Shown here: piece after piece, positions 17,062 to 28,263 of the stretch
How positions within the stretch are numbered: position 1 is the first letter of the stretch
Layout: every line of letters starts with the position of its first letter
DNA from: an uncultured Oscillospiraceae bacterium
GTDB taxonomy: Bacteria > Bacillota > Clostridia > Oscillospirales > Oscillospiraceae
Direction: 5' to 3'
Length of the DNA stretch: 47,216 bases
Assembly: GCA_944385535.1 (NCBI GenBank)
Contig: CALWXR010000017.1
Span: forward strand, 1 to 47,216
Position numbers and translations under genes: made by a program
The notes under the pieces: generated by a model
Database searches by the model: none
Told to the model about the DNA's origin: nothing
What the model saw: only the letters and a program-made list of their open reading frames with translations

Positions 17062-18540
17062 ATGAAGAAACTTGTCGCATTGCTTCTGGCGGTCGTGATG
17101 GTCGCATCCCTGTTCGCAGGCTGCGGCTCCAGCGATGTCCAGGAGACGCAGGCCCAGGAAACCCAAAGCGCCGGCGAAACCGCTGGAGAAACCGCTTCTT
17201 CCACCGATGAAGTGGTCACCCTGAAGTGGGTGCAGGTAGGCTCCGGCATGCCCGCCAACTACGATGCCTGGAAGGCCAATCTGGACGCCTATCTGGAAGA
17301 GAAGATCGGCGTACATCTGGAAATGGAGATCGTAGGCTGGGGCGACTGGGATACCCGCCGCAACATGATCGTTTCCACCAACGAGCCCTATGACATCATG
17401 TTCACCAACAACGGCACCTTCTACAACGATGTGTCCATCGGCGCCTTCGCCGACATTACCGATCTGATCCAGACCGCCGCTCCCGAGCTGTACGAGTTCA
17501 TTCCCGAAAGCTACTGGGACGCTTGTAAGGTCGGCGGCAAGCTGTACGCCGTCCCCGCCTACAAGGATTCCTCCATCACCCAGTACTTCGTCTATGACAA
17601 GGAAAAGGTGGAGGCCACCGGCCTGGACTACGCTTCCGCCCACACCCTGCAGGACGTGACCCCCATCGTAGCGAAGATGTACGAGCAGTCCGGCGAGGCC
17701 GTGTTCATCCTGAACCAGGGCGGCCTGGACGCCATCTACGGCGCCAAGTATGACGATCTGTCCTCCGGCCTGCCCGCTCTGGGCGTTTCCTACGCCGGCG
17801 GCGAAGCCAAGGTCGTCTCTGTGTTTGAGCAGGAAGACGTTCTGGCGGATCTGGAGACTCTGCGCAGCTGGTATGAGGCCGGCTACATCAACTCCGACGC
17901 CGCTATCCTGTCCGAGGCTCCCTCCTACCGTCCCTGCTTCGTCGCTCAGGGCTGGTCCGCCGCCGCCGATACCACCTGGGGTCCCCAGATGGGCGTTGAC
18001 GCCGTTGCCATCCAGTGGGGCGATACCGTGCTGTCCAACTCCTCCGTTCAGGGCTCTATGAGCTGCATCTCCGCGTCCTGCCAGTACCCCGAGAAGGCTC
18101 TGCAGCTGCTGGAGCTGGTGAACACCGATTCCTATGTCCGTGACGCTCTGTACTACGGCCTGGAAGGCGACAACTTCGACTACGTGGACGGCAAGGTGCA
18201 CAAGAACAACACCGACTGGACCATGGCCGGCTACACCCAGGGCACCTTCTTCAACGTGACCACTCTGGACACCGATGAGTTCAACCAGTGGGACGAGGTC
18301 AAGGCTCTGAACGAAGCCGCCACTCCCTCCCCCCTGCTGGGCTTCAGCTTCGATACCGCACCCGTTGCCGATGAGCTGGCCGCTTGTATCGCCATCTACA
18401 CCGAGTACCGTCCCATGCTGATGACCGGTACCGGCGATCCCGCCGAAACCATCGCCACCATGATGGACGCCATGCGGGCCTCCGGCTTCGACGATGTGCT
18501 TGCCGAAGCCCAGAGCCAGATCGACGCCTGGAAGGGTTAA
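17062..18540 (+). CDS. Extracellular sugar-binding lipoprotein (family 1 SBP, DUF3502-like tail)
   Basis: This 492-residue protein has a signal peptide and lipobox FAGC, with Cys21 lipidated, then a Thr/Glu/Ala-rich linker and a two-lobed family 1 solute-binding fold. The C-terminal segment (about 425-492, ending AQSQIDAWKG) resembles the DUF3502 tail of LplA-like binders. It captures oligosaccharides outside the cell and delivers them to the two upstream permeases. AGGAGGAAAAAAA precedes the ATG. Neighbouring GH20, GH38 and GH2 genes suggest a ligand of GlcNAc/mannose oligosaccharides. Strong GCC/GGC/CTG codon preference suggests high expression. Confidence 0.92.
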   Translation: MKKLVALLLAVVMVASLFAGCGSSDVQETQAQETQSAGETAGETASSTDEVVTLKWVQVGSGMPANYDAWKANLDAYLEEKIGVHLEMEIVGWGDWDTRRNMIVSTNEPYDIMFTNNGTFYNDVSIGAFADITDLIQTAAPELYEFIPESYWDACKVGGKLYAVPAYKDSSITQYFVYDKEKVEATGLDYASAHTLQDVTPIVAKMYEQSGEAVFILNQGGLDAIYGAKYDDLSSGLPALGVSYAGGEAKVVSVFEQEDVLADLETLRSWYEAGYINSDAAILSEAPSYRPCFVAQGWSAAADTTWGPQMGVDAVAIQWGDTVLSNSSVQGSMSCISASCQYPEKALQLLELVNTDSYVRDALYYGLEGDNFDYVDGKVHKNNTDWTMAGYTQGTFFNVTTLDTDEFNQWDEVKALNEAATPSPLLGFSFDTAPVADELAACIAIYTEYRPMLMTGTGDPAETIATMMDAMRASGFDDVLAEAQSQIDAWKG

Positions 18541-18619
18541 TCTCTCAGGGATCTCATACCGGCATTGTGCAAGCGTCTTCCCCGAAAGACGGCAGCAAAT
18601 CTCTTTGGCATACTCCCCC

Positions 18620-18712
18620 GGGGCGGCCGCCGCATGGCAGGCCGCCCCTTCAGGGGGCTGTAGGGATGACCCTCATGGGGCCGATGCCTGAGCATCGGCC
18701 CCATGCTTCCGT
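18620..18712 (+). terminator. Double hairpin ending the transporter operon
   Basis: GGGGCGGCC (18620-18628) pairs with GGCCGCCCC (18640-18648). A second, stronger hairpin pairs CATGGGGCCGATGC (18674-18687) with GCATCGGCCCCATG (18692-18705), 14 bp with a CTGA loop, followed by CTTCCGTTTTCC. The second is a plausible intrinsic terminator. Confidence 0.6.
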
Positions 18713-18780
18713 TTTCCGGCGCCGCCCCTATGAAAAAGATGAATATGCTTACTGCCGGGGAACAAACGGGAAATTGGCGC

Positions 18781-19160
18781 AAGGGTTTGGCTGGTTCCAC
18801 GCCTAAGCGCTCCCCTACCCTGCCGGGGGCCTTCCTTTCTTGTCTCGGCAAGAAAGAAAGCAAAGAAGCCGACCGGGGAGGCGCTGAACGCTGGCCAGCT
18901 CCCGCGCCAGAGCCATTTCCCAGACTGAGCATTCCGATACCGGGCAGAAATTTTACCGGCGGAATGATGTTCGTGCGCATCATCCGCGGCGATTCGCCGC
19001 CCGCCCTCCCCGGGCCCCACCCGGCGCGCACTTGGTAAGCGCCGGTATACCCTTTCGCCGCTGAATGGGTGCGGTGCCCGAATCGGTCCACAGCATCCCA
19101 ATCACTGCCCAGCCTTGAGATTGCTTTCTCAGGGGACTTGCGGTGGAACCAATTGGCCGC
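18781..19160 (+). repeat. Dispersed repeat copy R1 (diverged, with insertion)
   Basis: Shares CTCCCCTACCCTGCCGGGGG, the TTGTCTCGGCAA hairpin core, GGCGCTGAACGCTGGCCAGC and CAGCATCCCAATCACTGCCC with the copies at 24.9 and 46.8 kb. It is in the same orientation as the 39.6-kb copy. About 85 bp (roughly 18915-18999) unrelated to the other copies interrupts it, and both ends are diverged. It occupies most of the 782-bp gap before the alpha-mannosidase gene. The remainder has a possible promoter: TTGACG (19216-19221) and TCTGAT (19239-19244). Confidence 0.8.
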
Positions 19161-19322
19161 AGTCTGTTTGGGAGTACGTAAAAAGATGAATAAATCCGGC
19201 GGAAAATGTTTCCTTTTGACGATTCACAAGCCAGAGTTTCTGATGTATGATGTAGGCGCATTGGAGATTCTGTCCTATGAATGGTATCATCCATCCATAC
19301 ACCACATAACAAGGAGATGCTT

Positions 19323-22469
<3,147 letters not shown>

Positions 22470-22492
22470 GGCCAAAACTGCATTTTCCCATA

Positions 22493-22519
22493 AGGCGGCA
22501 GTCTCCTGCCGCCTTTTTC
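22493..22519 (+). terminator. Intrinsic terminator between GH38 and GH3 genes
   Basis: AGGCGGCAG (22493-22501) pairs with CTGCCGCCT (22506-22514) around TCTC and is followed by TTTTCC. The GH3 ribosome binding site TAAGGAGG begins two bases later, so this may act as an attenuator lowering GH3 expression relative to GH38. Confidence 0.7.
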
Positions 22520-22534
22520 CTAAGGAGGAAGCTT

Positions 22535-24790
22535 ATGTTTGCATATCAAGATCCCAATCTGACCCCGGAGCAGCGAGCGGAGGATCTGCTGGGCCGGATG
22601 ACCCTCCGGGAAAAGGTAGGGCAGCTGACCCAGCGGCTTTACGGCTTTGCCATTTACCGCCGGGAAGGAGAGGAGATTCTCTTCAGCCAGGAATTCCGGG
22701 AGGAGGTAGCCCGCTACAGCGGCCTGGGGGCGCTGTACGGCCTCCACCGGGCGGATCCCTGGTCCGGCAAGGACTTTGATACCGGCCTTTCCGGGGCGCT
22801 GTCCCCCAAGGCCGCCAACCAGGTTCAGCGCTACGTGCTGGAACACTCCCGGCTGGGGATTCCGGTGCTGCTGAGCAGCGAATGCCCCCACGGCCACCAG
22901 GCCCTCCACGGCTTTTTGCTTCCGGTAAATCTGGCCTCGGGCTGTACCTTCGCCCCGAAGCTGCTGGAAAACGCGGAAAAAGCCGCCGGAAAACAGATGA
23001 AGGCGATGGGCGTGGATCTGGCTCTGGTGTCGGCCCTGGACGTGCTGCGCGACCCCCGCTGGGGCCGCAGCGAGGAATGCTTCGGCGAGGATCCCTACCT
23101 GGCCTCCCGGATGGCGGAGGCCGTGGTTCGGGGCATCCAGAGCCAGGGGGTGGAGGTGGTGGCCAAGCATCTTTGCGCCCAGGGAGAGACCACCGGCGGG
23201 GTGAACGCCAGCGCCGCCCGGATCGGCTGGCGGGAGCTTCGGGAGATCCATCTGCCCCCGGTAAAGGCCTGCGTGGACGCGGGGGTTACCGCGTTCATGG
23301 CGGCCTACAACGAGATCGACGGGGTCTACTGCCACGGCAATTACCAGCTGCTGACCAAGCTGCTCCGGGAGGAATACGGCTTTACCGGCTTCGTCATGTC
23401 CGACGGCGTGGCCATTGACCAGCTGGACGCGGTCACCGGAGACCGAACCGCCTCCGGCGCGCTGGCTTTAAACGCCGGGGTGGATATGGGCCTGTGGGAT
23501 ACCGGCTTCCAGGCTCTGGAAGATGCCCTGGCCCAGGGCCTGGTAGAGGAAAGACGGATCGACGAGGCGGTAAAGCGGATCCTGACGGTGAAATTCCGCC
23601 GGGGGCTGTTTGAAAACCCCTACGTTCCGGAAAACCGGGACTACTGCCGCTTTACCCCCCGAACCGATCCCTGGGCGCTGGAGCTGACCCGCCAGAGCAT
23701 GGTGCTGCTGAAAAACGAAGGCGGTCTGCTGCCCCTGGGCAAAGAAGCGGGCCTGAAAATAGGACTGATCGGCCCCAACGCCAACAGTCTATACAACCAG
23801 CTGGGAGACTACACCCCGCCAATGGAAGAGGAAGCCGGTATTACCCCCCTTCAGGGACTGAAGGAGCTGCTGAAGGACAGCCCCACCCATCTGACCTACC
23901 ACCCGGGCTGCCCCATGTTTGGCGAAAATCCCCGCATGCTTCAGGAGGGCCTGAAGGCCATGGAAGGCATGGATGTGATCATCGCCGTCCTGGGCGGCAC
24001 CTCCAGCCGGTTCTCCGGGGGCCGGTTCCAGGCCAACGGCGCCCTGGCTTCCCAGGACGAGGTGCTCATGGACTGCGGGGAAAATGTGGACGACTGCCGC
24101 CTGCGGCTGCCCGGGGATCAGCTGGCCCTGTTGAAGGCGTTGTCCGCAGCCGGAAAGCCGGTAATCACCGTCCTGATCGGCGGACGGCCGTATGAAATGG
24201 AGGAGCTGGAAGATTGCTCCCAGGCCATTTTCTGCTGCTTCTATCCCGGCCCCCTGGGGGGGCAGGCTCTGGCGGAGCTGCTGTTCGGCCTGGCGGAGCC
24301 CGGCGGGCGGCTGTGCGTCTCCCTTCCGGATCACGCGGGACAGCTTCCGGTGTACTATAACCCCAAGGATTCCTACCGCCCCGGGGCCTACTACAACGGC
24401 CGGCCCCCCCGCTACCGGTTTGGCTGCGGCCTTTCCTACGCCGAATTTTCCTACCAGCTGATGGAATCCAGCAATCAGCAGATCCGTTTCCGGGTGCGAA
24501 ACCTTTCCCATCGTCCCGGCTGGGCTGTGCCCCAGCTGTATCTGCACCGGACGCAAGGGGTGGTCACCGCCCGATACCGTCAGCTGTGCGGCTTCGCCAA
24601 GGAATATCTGCTGCCCGGGCAGTCCCGGGAGCTGACCATTCCCATCCCGAAGGAGAGCCTGCAGCAGTGGGACAGCGCCATGAACCTGCGCCTGCCCGGG
24701 GGCAGGATTCAGTGGTTCCTGGCCGATCATGGCAAAACCTTCCTGGAGGGAGAATTCCAGGCAGTCTCTGAGGAAATGGGCAAGGGCTGA
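22535..24790 (+). CDS. GH3 family glycosidase (beta-glucosidase-like)
   Basis: This 751-residue three-domain GH3 enzyme has a TIM barrel (about 1-330) with DPRWGRSEECFGEDP and VVAKHLCAQ substrate-pocket motifs and the nucleophile Asp290 in FVMSDGVAID. An alpha/beta sandwich (about 370-580) contains FYPGPLGGQALAELLFG, and a fibronectin-like C-terminal domain follows. No signal peptide. Usual activity is exo-beta-glucosidase, but GH3 also includes xylosidases and N-acetylglucosaminidases, and the SDG in place of the common SDW means I will not fix the substrate. Start set at 22535 by AAGGAGGAAGCTT; the open frame runs back into GH38. Likely co-transcribed with GH38 by read-through. Confidence 0.88.
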   Translation: MFAYQDPNLTPEQRAEDLLGRMTLREKVGQLTQRLYGFAIYRREGEEILFSQEFREEVARYSGLGALYGLHRADPWSGKDFDTGLSGALSPKAANQVQRYVLEHSRLGIPVLLSSECPHGHQALHGFLLPVNLASGCTFAPKLLENAEKAAGKQMKAMGVDLALVSALDVLRDPRWGRSEECFGEDPYLASRMAEAVVRGIQSQGVEVVAKHLCAQGETTGGVNASAARIGWRELREIHLPPVKACVDAGVTAFMAAYNEIDGVYCHGNYQLLTKLLREEYGFTGFVMSDGVAIDQLDAVTGDRTASGALALNAGVDMGLWDTGFQALEDALAQGLVEERRIDEAVKRILTVKFRRGLFENPYVPENRDYCRFTPRTDPWALELTRQSMVLLKNEGGLLPLGKEAGLKIGLIGPNANSLYNQLGDYTPPMEEEAGITPLQGLKELLKDSPTHLTYHPGCPMFGENPRMLQEGLKAMEGMDVIIAVLGGTSSRFSGGRFQANGALASQDEVLMDCGENVDDCRLRLPGDQLALLKALSAAGKPVITVLIGGRPYEMEELEDCSQAIFCCFYPGPLGGQALAELLFGLAEPGGRLCVSLPDHAGQLPVYYNPKDSYRPGAYYNGRPPRYRFGCGLSYAEFSYQLMESSNQQIRFRVRNLSHRPGWAVPQLYLHRTQGVVTARYRQLCGFAKEYLLPGQSRELTIPIPKESLQQWDSAMNLRLPGGRIQWFLADHGKTFLEGEFQAVSEEMGKG

Positions 24791-24904
24791 CGCCGGGAGC
24801 GTTTGGCTCAGCCGAACCTTCAAAAAGCGGAGAACGCCTGTATGCATTTCGCCCGTTGTTCCGGCGCAGGGTTTTTGCGCGAAAACAAACACATAAAAGC
24901 AAAT

Positions 24905-25319
24905 ATGCTTATCGGTTTGGTTCAGCAAAGGTTCTGCCAGTGCCGGTGAGAGAGGAATGTTCGTTGGTTCCTCCGGGCTTCCCTGAAAAATTACAGGCTT
25001 AAGTCTGGGCAGTGATTGGGATGCTGTGTACCGATTCGGACACTGCACCCATTCAGCGGTAAAAGGGCATACCGGCACTTCCCAAGTGCGCGCCGGGAGG
25101 GGTCCGGGGAGGGCGGCTCTGGCGCGGGAGCTGGCCAGCGTTCAGCGCCTCCCCGGTCGGCTTCTTTGCTTCCTTTCTTGCCGAGACAAGAAAGGAAGGC
25201 CCCCGGCAGGGTAGGGGAGCACCCGGACGAGGGATGCGCCAAACCTTTCCCGCATTTGCATCATACTTTCTGTTAGAAAACCTGGTTTCTTGCGGAAGCT
25301 GGGTTAACCAGATAAGCAT
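24905..25319 (-). repeat. Dispersed repeat copy R2 (complete, about 415 bp)
   Basis: The left end ATGCTTATCGGTTTGG and right end (reverse strand) ATGCTTATCTGGTT form short inverted termini. The element is flanked by AAAGCAAA at 24896-24903 and 25321-25328, a possible target duplication. Inside is the perfect 12-bp stem CTTCCTTTCTTG/CAAGAAAGGAAG with loop CCGAGA. It is almost identical to the copy at 46829 and lies between the convergent GH3 and AraC genes. The 24791-24904 stretch before it shows nothing notable. Confidence 0.85.
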
Positions 25320-25327
25320 TAAAGCAA

Positions 25328-25377
25328 AAAAAGCGACGCTTACCGTGACCGAACCGGCCCCGGAAGCGTCGCTTTTT
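25328..25377 (-). terminator. Intrinsic terminator of the AraC-type gene
   Basis: AAAAAGCGACGCTT (25328-25341) pairs with AAGCGTCGCTTTTT (25364-25377), a 14-bp stem. Read on the minus strand it ends in a run of T after the regulator stop at 25407; it can also work on the plus strand. Confidence 0.8.
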
Positions 25378-25406
25378 CGTGTATGTTCATCCCCATTTCC
25401 CGAATT

Positions 25407-26294
25407 CTACAGCTGTCCTTTCTCGCCGCTCTGCTCCTCCTGCCGCCGCTGGCGGGCGGCATACTGATAGGGGGTAATGTGCTGAATCCGCTTGAATATC
25501 TGGATAAAATAGGAGGTATTCTCAAAGCCGCAGCTTCGCCCCACCGACTGCACCGTTTCCCCCTTGCGCAGCAGCAGGCAGGCCTTGGACACCCGGACGC
25601 TGTTTAAGTAGTTCATATAGGTGATGCCCGTCAGACTTTTAAACCGGCTGCAAAAATGGTATTTGCTGTAGCCCGTCATGTCCGCCACCTCCTGAATGGT
25701 GATCTTCCGGGCATAGTTCTGGTTTGTCCAGTGGATCAGCTCCTGAAGGCTGGCGCTTTTCAGCCTGGTATGGCCCTCCCCTTCCTCCTGGTGTTGGCTG
25801 ATATGCCGGGACAGCCGAAGAAACAGCGACAAGATCAGCGGCAGGCACCCCATCAAATCCCCGTCCCGCCGGATCAGCTCCTGAAGAATCTGCTTGACCT
25901 CCGCGTACTCCGGACACAGGTACTGCAATTGACTCAGCCCGCAGCCCCGGGTTTGCAGGCAGTTGGCAATGTTCACATACCGATCCATTTCCCGGAAGCA
26001 AACCTTGAACACATACATGATCCCCCCGCCGGGGCGGATGTTGTTGGCGTGCACCGTATAGGGCGGAATCACGAACAGCTGCTGGCCCCGCAGCGAGTAC
26101 CGATTGGTGTCAATCACAATTTCGCCGCATAATCCATCACACAGCAGCATCTCCAGGGTCTCGGCGTAATGCAGCGGAACAATGTCCTCGGTCTGGAATC
26201 GTTTCACATTGATTGTATAGGGCATTTCAGCAGAAAATACAAATTGCTCTTCAAATCCATTGGGAAAATCGCTTTCATAATATACACATTGCAC
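25407..26294 (-). CDS. AraC-family transcriptional regulator with cupin sensor
   Basis: This 295-residue regulator has an N-terminal cupin-type sugar-sensing domain (about 20-150, with FVIPPYTVHANN) and a C-terminal double helix-turn-helix (about 185-285: ITIQEVADMTGYSKYHFCSRFKS is the first HTH, then VQSVGRSCGFENTSYFIQIFK). It binds DNA and most likely activates the flanking glycan genes when a sugar is bound. The start is a GTG at 26294 with a weak GGGGG site. It is divergent from the isomerase-kinase-epimerase-GH2 operon, sharing a 313-bp region. Autoregulation and control of the divergent operon are typical for the family. Confidence 0.88.
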   Translation of the reverse strand: MQCVYYESDFPNGFEEQFVFSAEMPYTINVKRFQTEDIVPLHYAETLEMLLCDGLCGEIVIDTNRYSLRGQQLFVIPPYTVHANNIRPGGGIMYVFKVCFREMDRYVNIANCLQTRGCGLSQLQYLCPEYAEVKQILQELIRRDGDLMGCLPLILSLFLRLSRHISQHQEEGEGHTRLKSASLQELIHWTNQNYARKITIQEVADMTGYSKYHFCSRFKSLTGITYMNYLNSVRVSKACLLLRKGETVQSVGRSCGFENTSYFIQIFKRIQHITPYQYAARQRRQEEQSGEKGQL

Positions 26295-26607
26295 AATAAT
26301 GCCCCCATTCTACAAATTTCCCTTAGAAAAAGCTCCGAGATTTCCAGGCCCGTGCCGGTTTGTCCGCCCTCCTTCCGCCCCTCCGGAGCTTTCCTCCGAA
26401 GCCGGGGAACGCCCAATGGCGCTTCAGGCCCTCAGCAAAACCCTCCCGATCCTCGCTTTTCCTCTATGGTAACACAGGAACCGCAATATTACAACATTTT
26501 TTAAAAATATTTGCTCTTGCGGATTTATCCTGTACAGGTCATAATATCATTAAGAAGAAACATATTACACCACACAATCTATCCAATTATGGAAAGGAGC
26601 CACCACC
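26295..26607. promoter_or_regulatory. Divergent control region, AraC gene / isomerase operon
   Basis: For the plus operon, TTGCGG (26517-26522) and CATAAT (26540-26545) are 17 bp apart. The region 26470-26600 is AT-rich against a GC-rich background, as expected for a regulated promoter. I see no exact copy of the AAAACGATAC box found at 14806. No gene or RNA is visible here. Confidence 0.5.
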
Positions 26608-27294
26608 ATGAAAAGAAGCGAAATCAACAAGGCCCTGAAAGAGCTGGAAGCCATGTGCGAAAAGTACAGCTGCTACCTGCCTCCCTTCTGTCATTTCACC
26701 CCGGAGGAGTGGGCGGAAAAGGGCCACGAGTACGACGAAGTTCGCCAGTGCTGCCTGGGCTGGGACATCACCGACTACGGCATGGGCGACTTTGACAAGA
26801 TGGGCTTTTCTCTCATCACCATCCGCAACGGCAACCGGGCCATGGCGGACAAGTATCCCAAGGTCTACGCGGAGAAGCTATTGTATCTGAAGGAGGGCCA
26901 GTACTCCCCCAACCACTTCCACTGGTATAAGACCGAGGACATCATCAACCGGGGCGGCGGCAACGTGCTGATCCGGGTGTACAACTCCAACCCCGACGAG
27001 TCCATCGACTACGAATCCGACGTCACCGTTCATACCGACGGCCGGACCTACACCGTTCCCGCCGGCACCCAGATCCGGCTGACCCCCGGCGAAAGCATTT
27101 TCGTGCAGCAGTACCTGTACCACGACTTTGAGGTGGAGCCGGGCACCGGCCCTGTTCTCCTGGGAGAGGTGAGCCAGTGCAACGACGACGCCAACGACAA
27201 CCGGTTCAATCCCCCCATGGGCCGCTTCCCCGCCATTGAAGAGGACGAGGCTCCCTACCGGCTGCTGTGCACCGAGTACCCCGCCGCGAAATAA
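26608..27294 (+). CDS. D-lyxose / D-mannose ketol-isomerase (cupin)
   Basis: This 228-residue cupin matches the D-lyxose isomerase family. Metal ligands are visible as His103 and His105 in NHFHWYKTED, Glu110 and His172 in YHDFEV. Family members interconvert D-lyxose/D-xylulose and D-mannose/D-fructose. Here the neighbours (alpha- and beta-mannosidases, fructokinase) point to mannose to fructose as the physiological step. The PAGTQIRLTPGES segment is the second cupin motif. The start follows GGAAAGGAGCCACCACC. It is the first gene of a four-enzyme operon, 12 nt before the kinase. Substrate choice is inference from context. Confidence 0.88.
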   Translation: MKRSEINKALKELEAMCEKYSCYLPPFCHFTPEEWAEKGHEYDEVRQCCLGWDITDYGMGDFDKMGFSLITIRNGNRAMADKYPKVYAEKLLYLKEGQYSPNHFHWYKTEDIINRGGGNVLIRVYNSNPDESIDYESDVTVHTDGRTYTVPAGTQIRLTPGESIFVQQYLYHDFEVEPGTGPVLLGEVSQCNDDANDNRFNPPMGRFPAIEEDEAPYRLLCTEYPAAK

Positions 27295-27306
27295 GGAGGC
27301 GTTCCC

Positions 27307-28263
27307 ATGCTTGACGTTGTTGCTCTGGGCGAACTGCTCATTGACTTTGCCACCTGCTCTGTAGACGAGGACGGCTATCCCACCATGGCCGCCCACCCCG
27401 GCGGAGCCCCCGCCAACTTCCTGGCGGCTCTGACCAAATTCGGCGCCTCCACCGCGCTGCTGGGCAAGGTGGGCACCGACGCCTTCGGCAAAATGCTCAC
27501 CGGCACCCTGCAAAAGGCGGGGATCGAGACCCGGGGGCTGGTATTCGACGATCACTATTTTACCACCCTGGCCTTCGTCACCTTTGACGCGCACGGGGAT
27601 CGGGAATTCTCCTTCTCCCGGAAGCCCGGGGCGGATACCTGCCTGCGGTTTGAAGAGCTGGATCTGGAGCTGATTGACAGCGCCAAGGTCTTTCACTTCG
27701 GCACCCTGAGCCTGACCGACGAGCCCGCCCGCTCCGCCACCTATCAGGCGGTTGCCTACGCCAAATCCAAAGGAAAGCTGATTACCTACGATCCCAACCT
27801 GCGCAAGCCCCTTTGGAAGGATCTGGAGGAGGCCAAGCGCCAGCTGACCTGGGGCCTGTCCCAGGCGGACGTGGTGAAGATCAGCGACGAGGAAGTGGAA
27901 TTCCTCTTCGGCCTGGGAGTCGCCGATGGGGCCAAATACATCCTGGACACCTTCGGGGTCAAGCTGGTGTTCGTCACCTGCGGCGCCGACGGCTGCTTCT
28001 TCAAAAACCCGGTGGCGGAGGGCTGGGTTCCCAGTCTCACCGGCATCCAGGTGAAGGACACCACCGGCGCGGGAGACATCTTCGGCGGCAGCGCCTTGTG
28101 GAAGCTGCTGCAATACGGCACCGACCCCGCCGCCATGGACGCCGATACCCTGACGGATGTGGTCACCTTCGCCTGCACCAGCGCGGGTCTGTCCACCACC
28201 AAAAGCGGCGGCATTTCCAGCGTGCCGGAGTACGGGGAAGTCGTGAAAAGGATGGCCCATTGA
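27307..28263 (+). CDS. PfkB-family carbohydrate kinase, probable fructokinase
   Basis: This 318-residue ribokinase-fold sugar kinase has the N-terminal PfkB signature HPGGAPANFLAALTKFG (about 29-45) and the C-terminal signature DTTGAGDIFGG with catalytic Asp257. It most resembles bacterial fructokinases (ScrK type), making fructose 6-phosphate from fructose and ATP in the cytoplasm. With the upstream isomerase it gives a two-step mannose to fructose 6-phosphate route that avoids mannose 6-phosphate. Its stop shares bases with the next start (TGATG), so translation is coupled. Other PfkB substrates such as ketodeoxygluconate are possible. Confidence 0.88.
   Translation: MLDVVALGELLIDFATCSVDEDGYPTMAAHPGGAPANFLAALTKFGASTALLGKVGTDAFGKMLTGTLQKAGIETRGLVFDDHYFTTLAFVTFDAHGDREFSFSRKPGADTCLRFEELDLELIDSAKVFHFGTLSLTDEPARSATYQAVAYAKSKGKLITYDPNLRKPLWKDLEEAKRQLTWGLSQADVVKISDEEVEFLFGLGVADGAKYILDTFGVKLVFVTCGADGCFFKNPVAEGWVPSLTGIQVKDTTGAGDIFGGSALWKLLQYGTDPAAMDADTLTDVVTFACTSAGLSTTKSGGISSVPEYGEVVKRMAH

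Noticed and set aside
24991-25242. A frame starting MAHPSSGCSPTLPGAFLSC, repeated in R1 and R4, as a small gene family
   Set aside because: The frame is shared only because the DNA repeat is shared. No ribosome binding site, the same DNA is open in other frames, and copies R1 and R3 break it.
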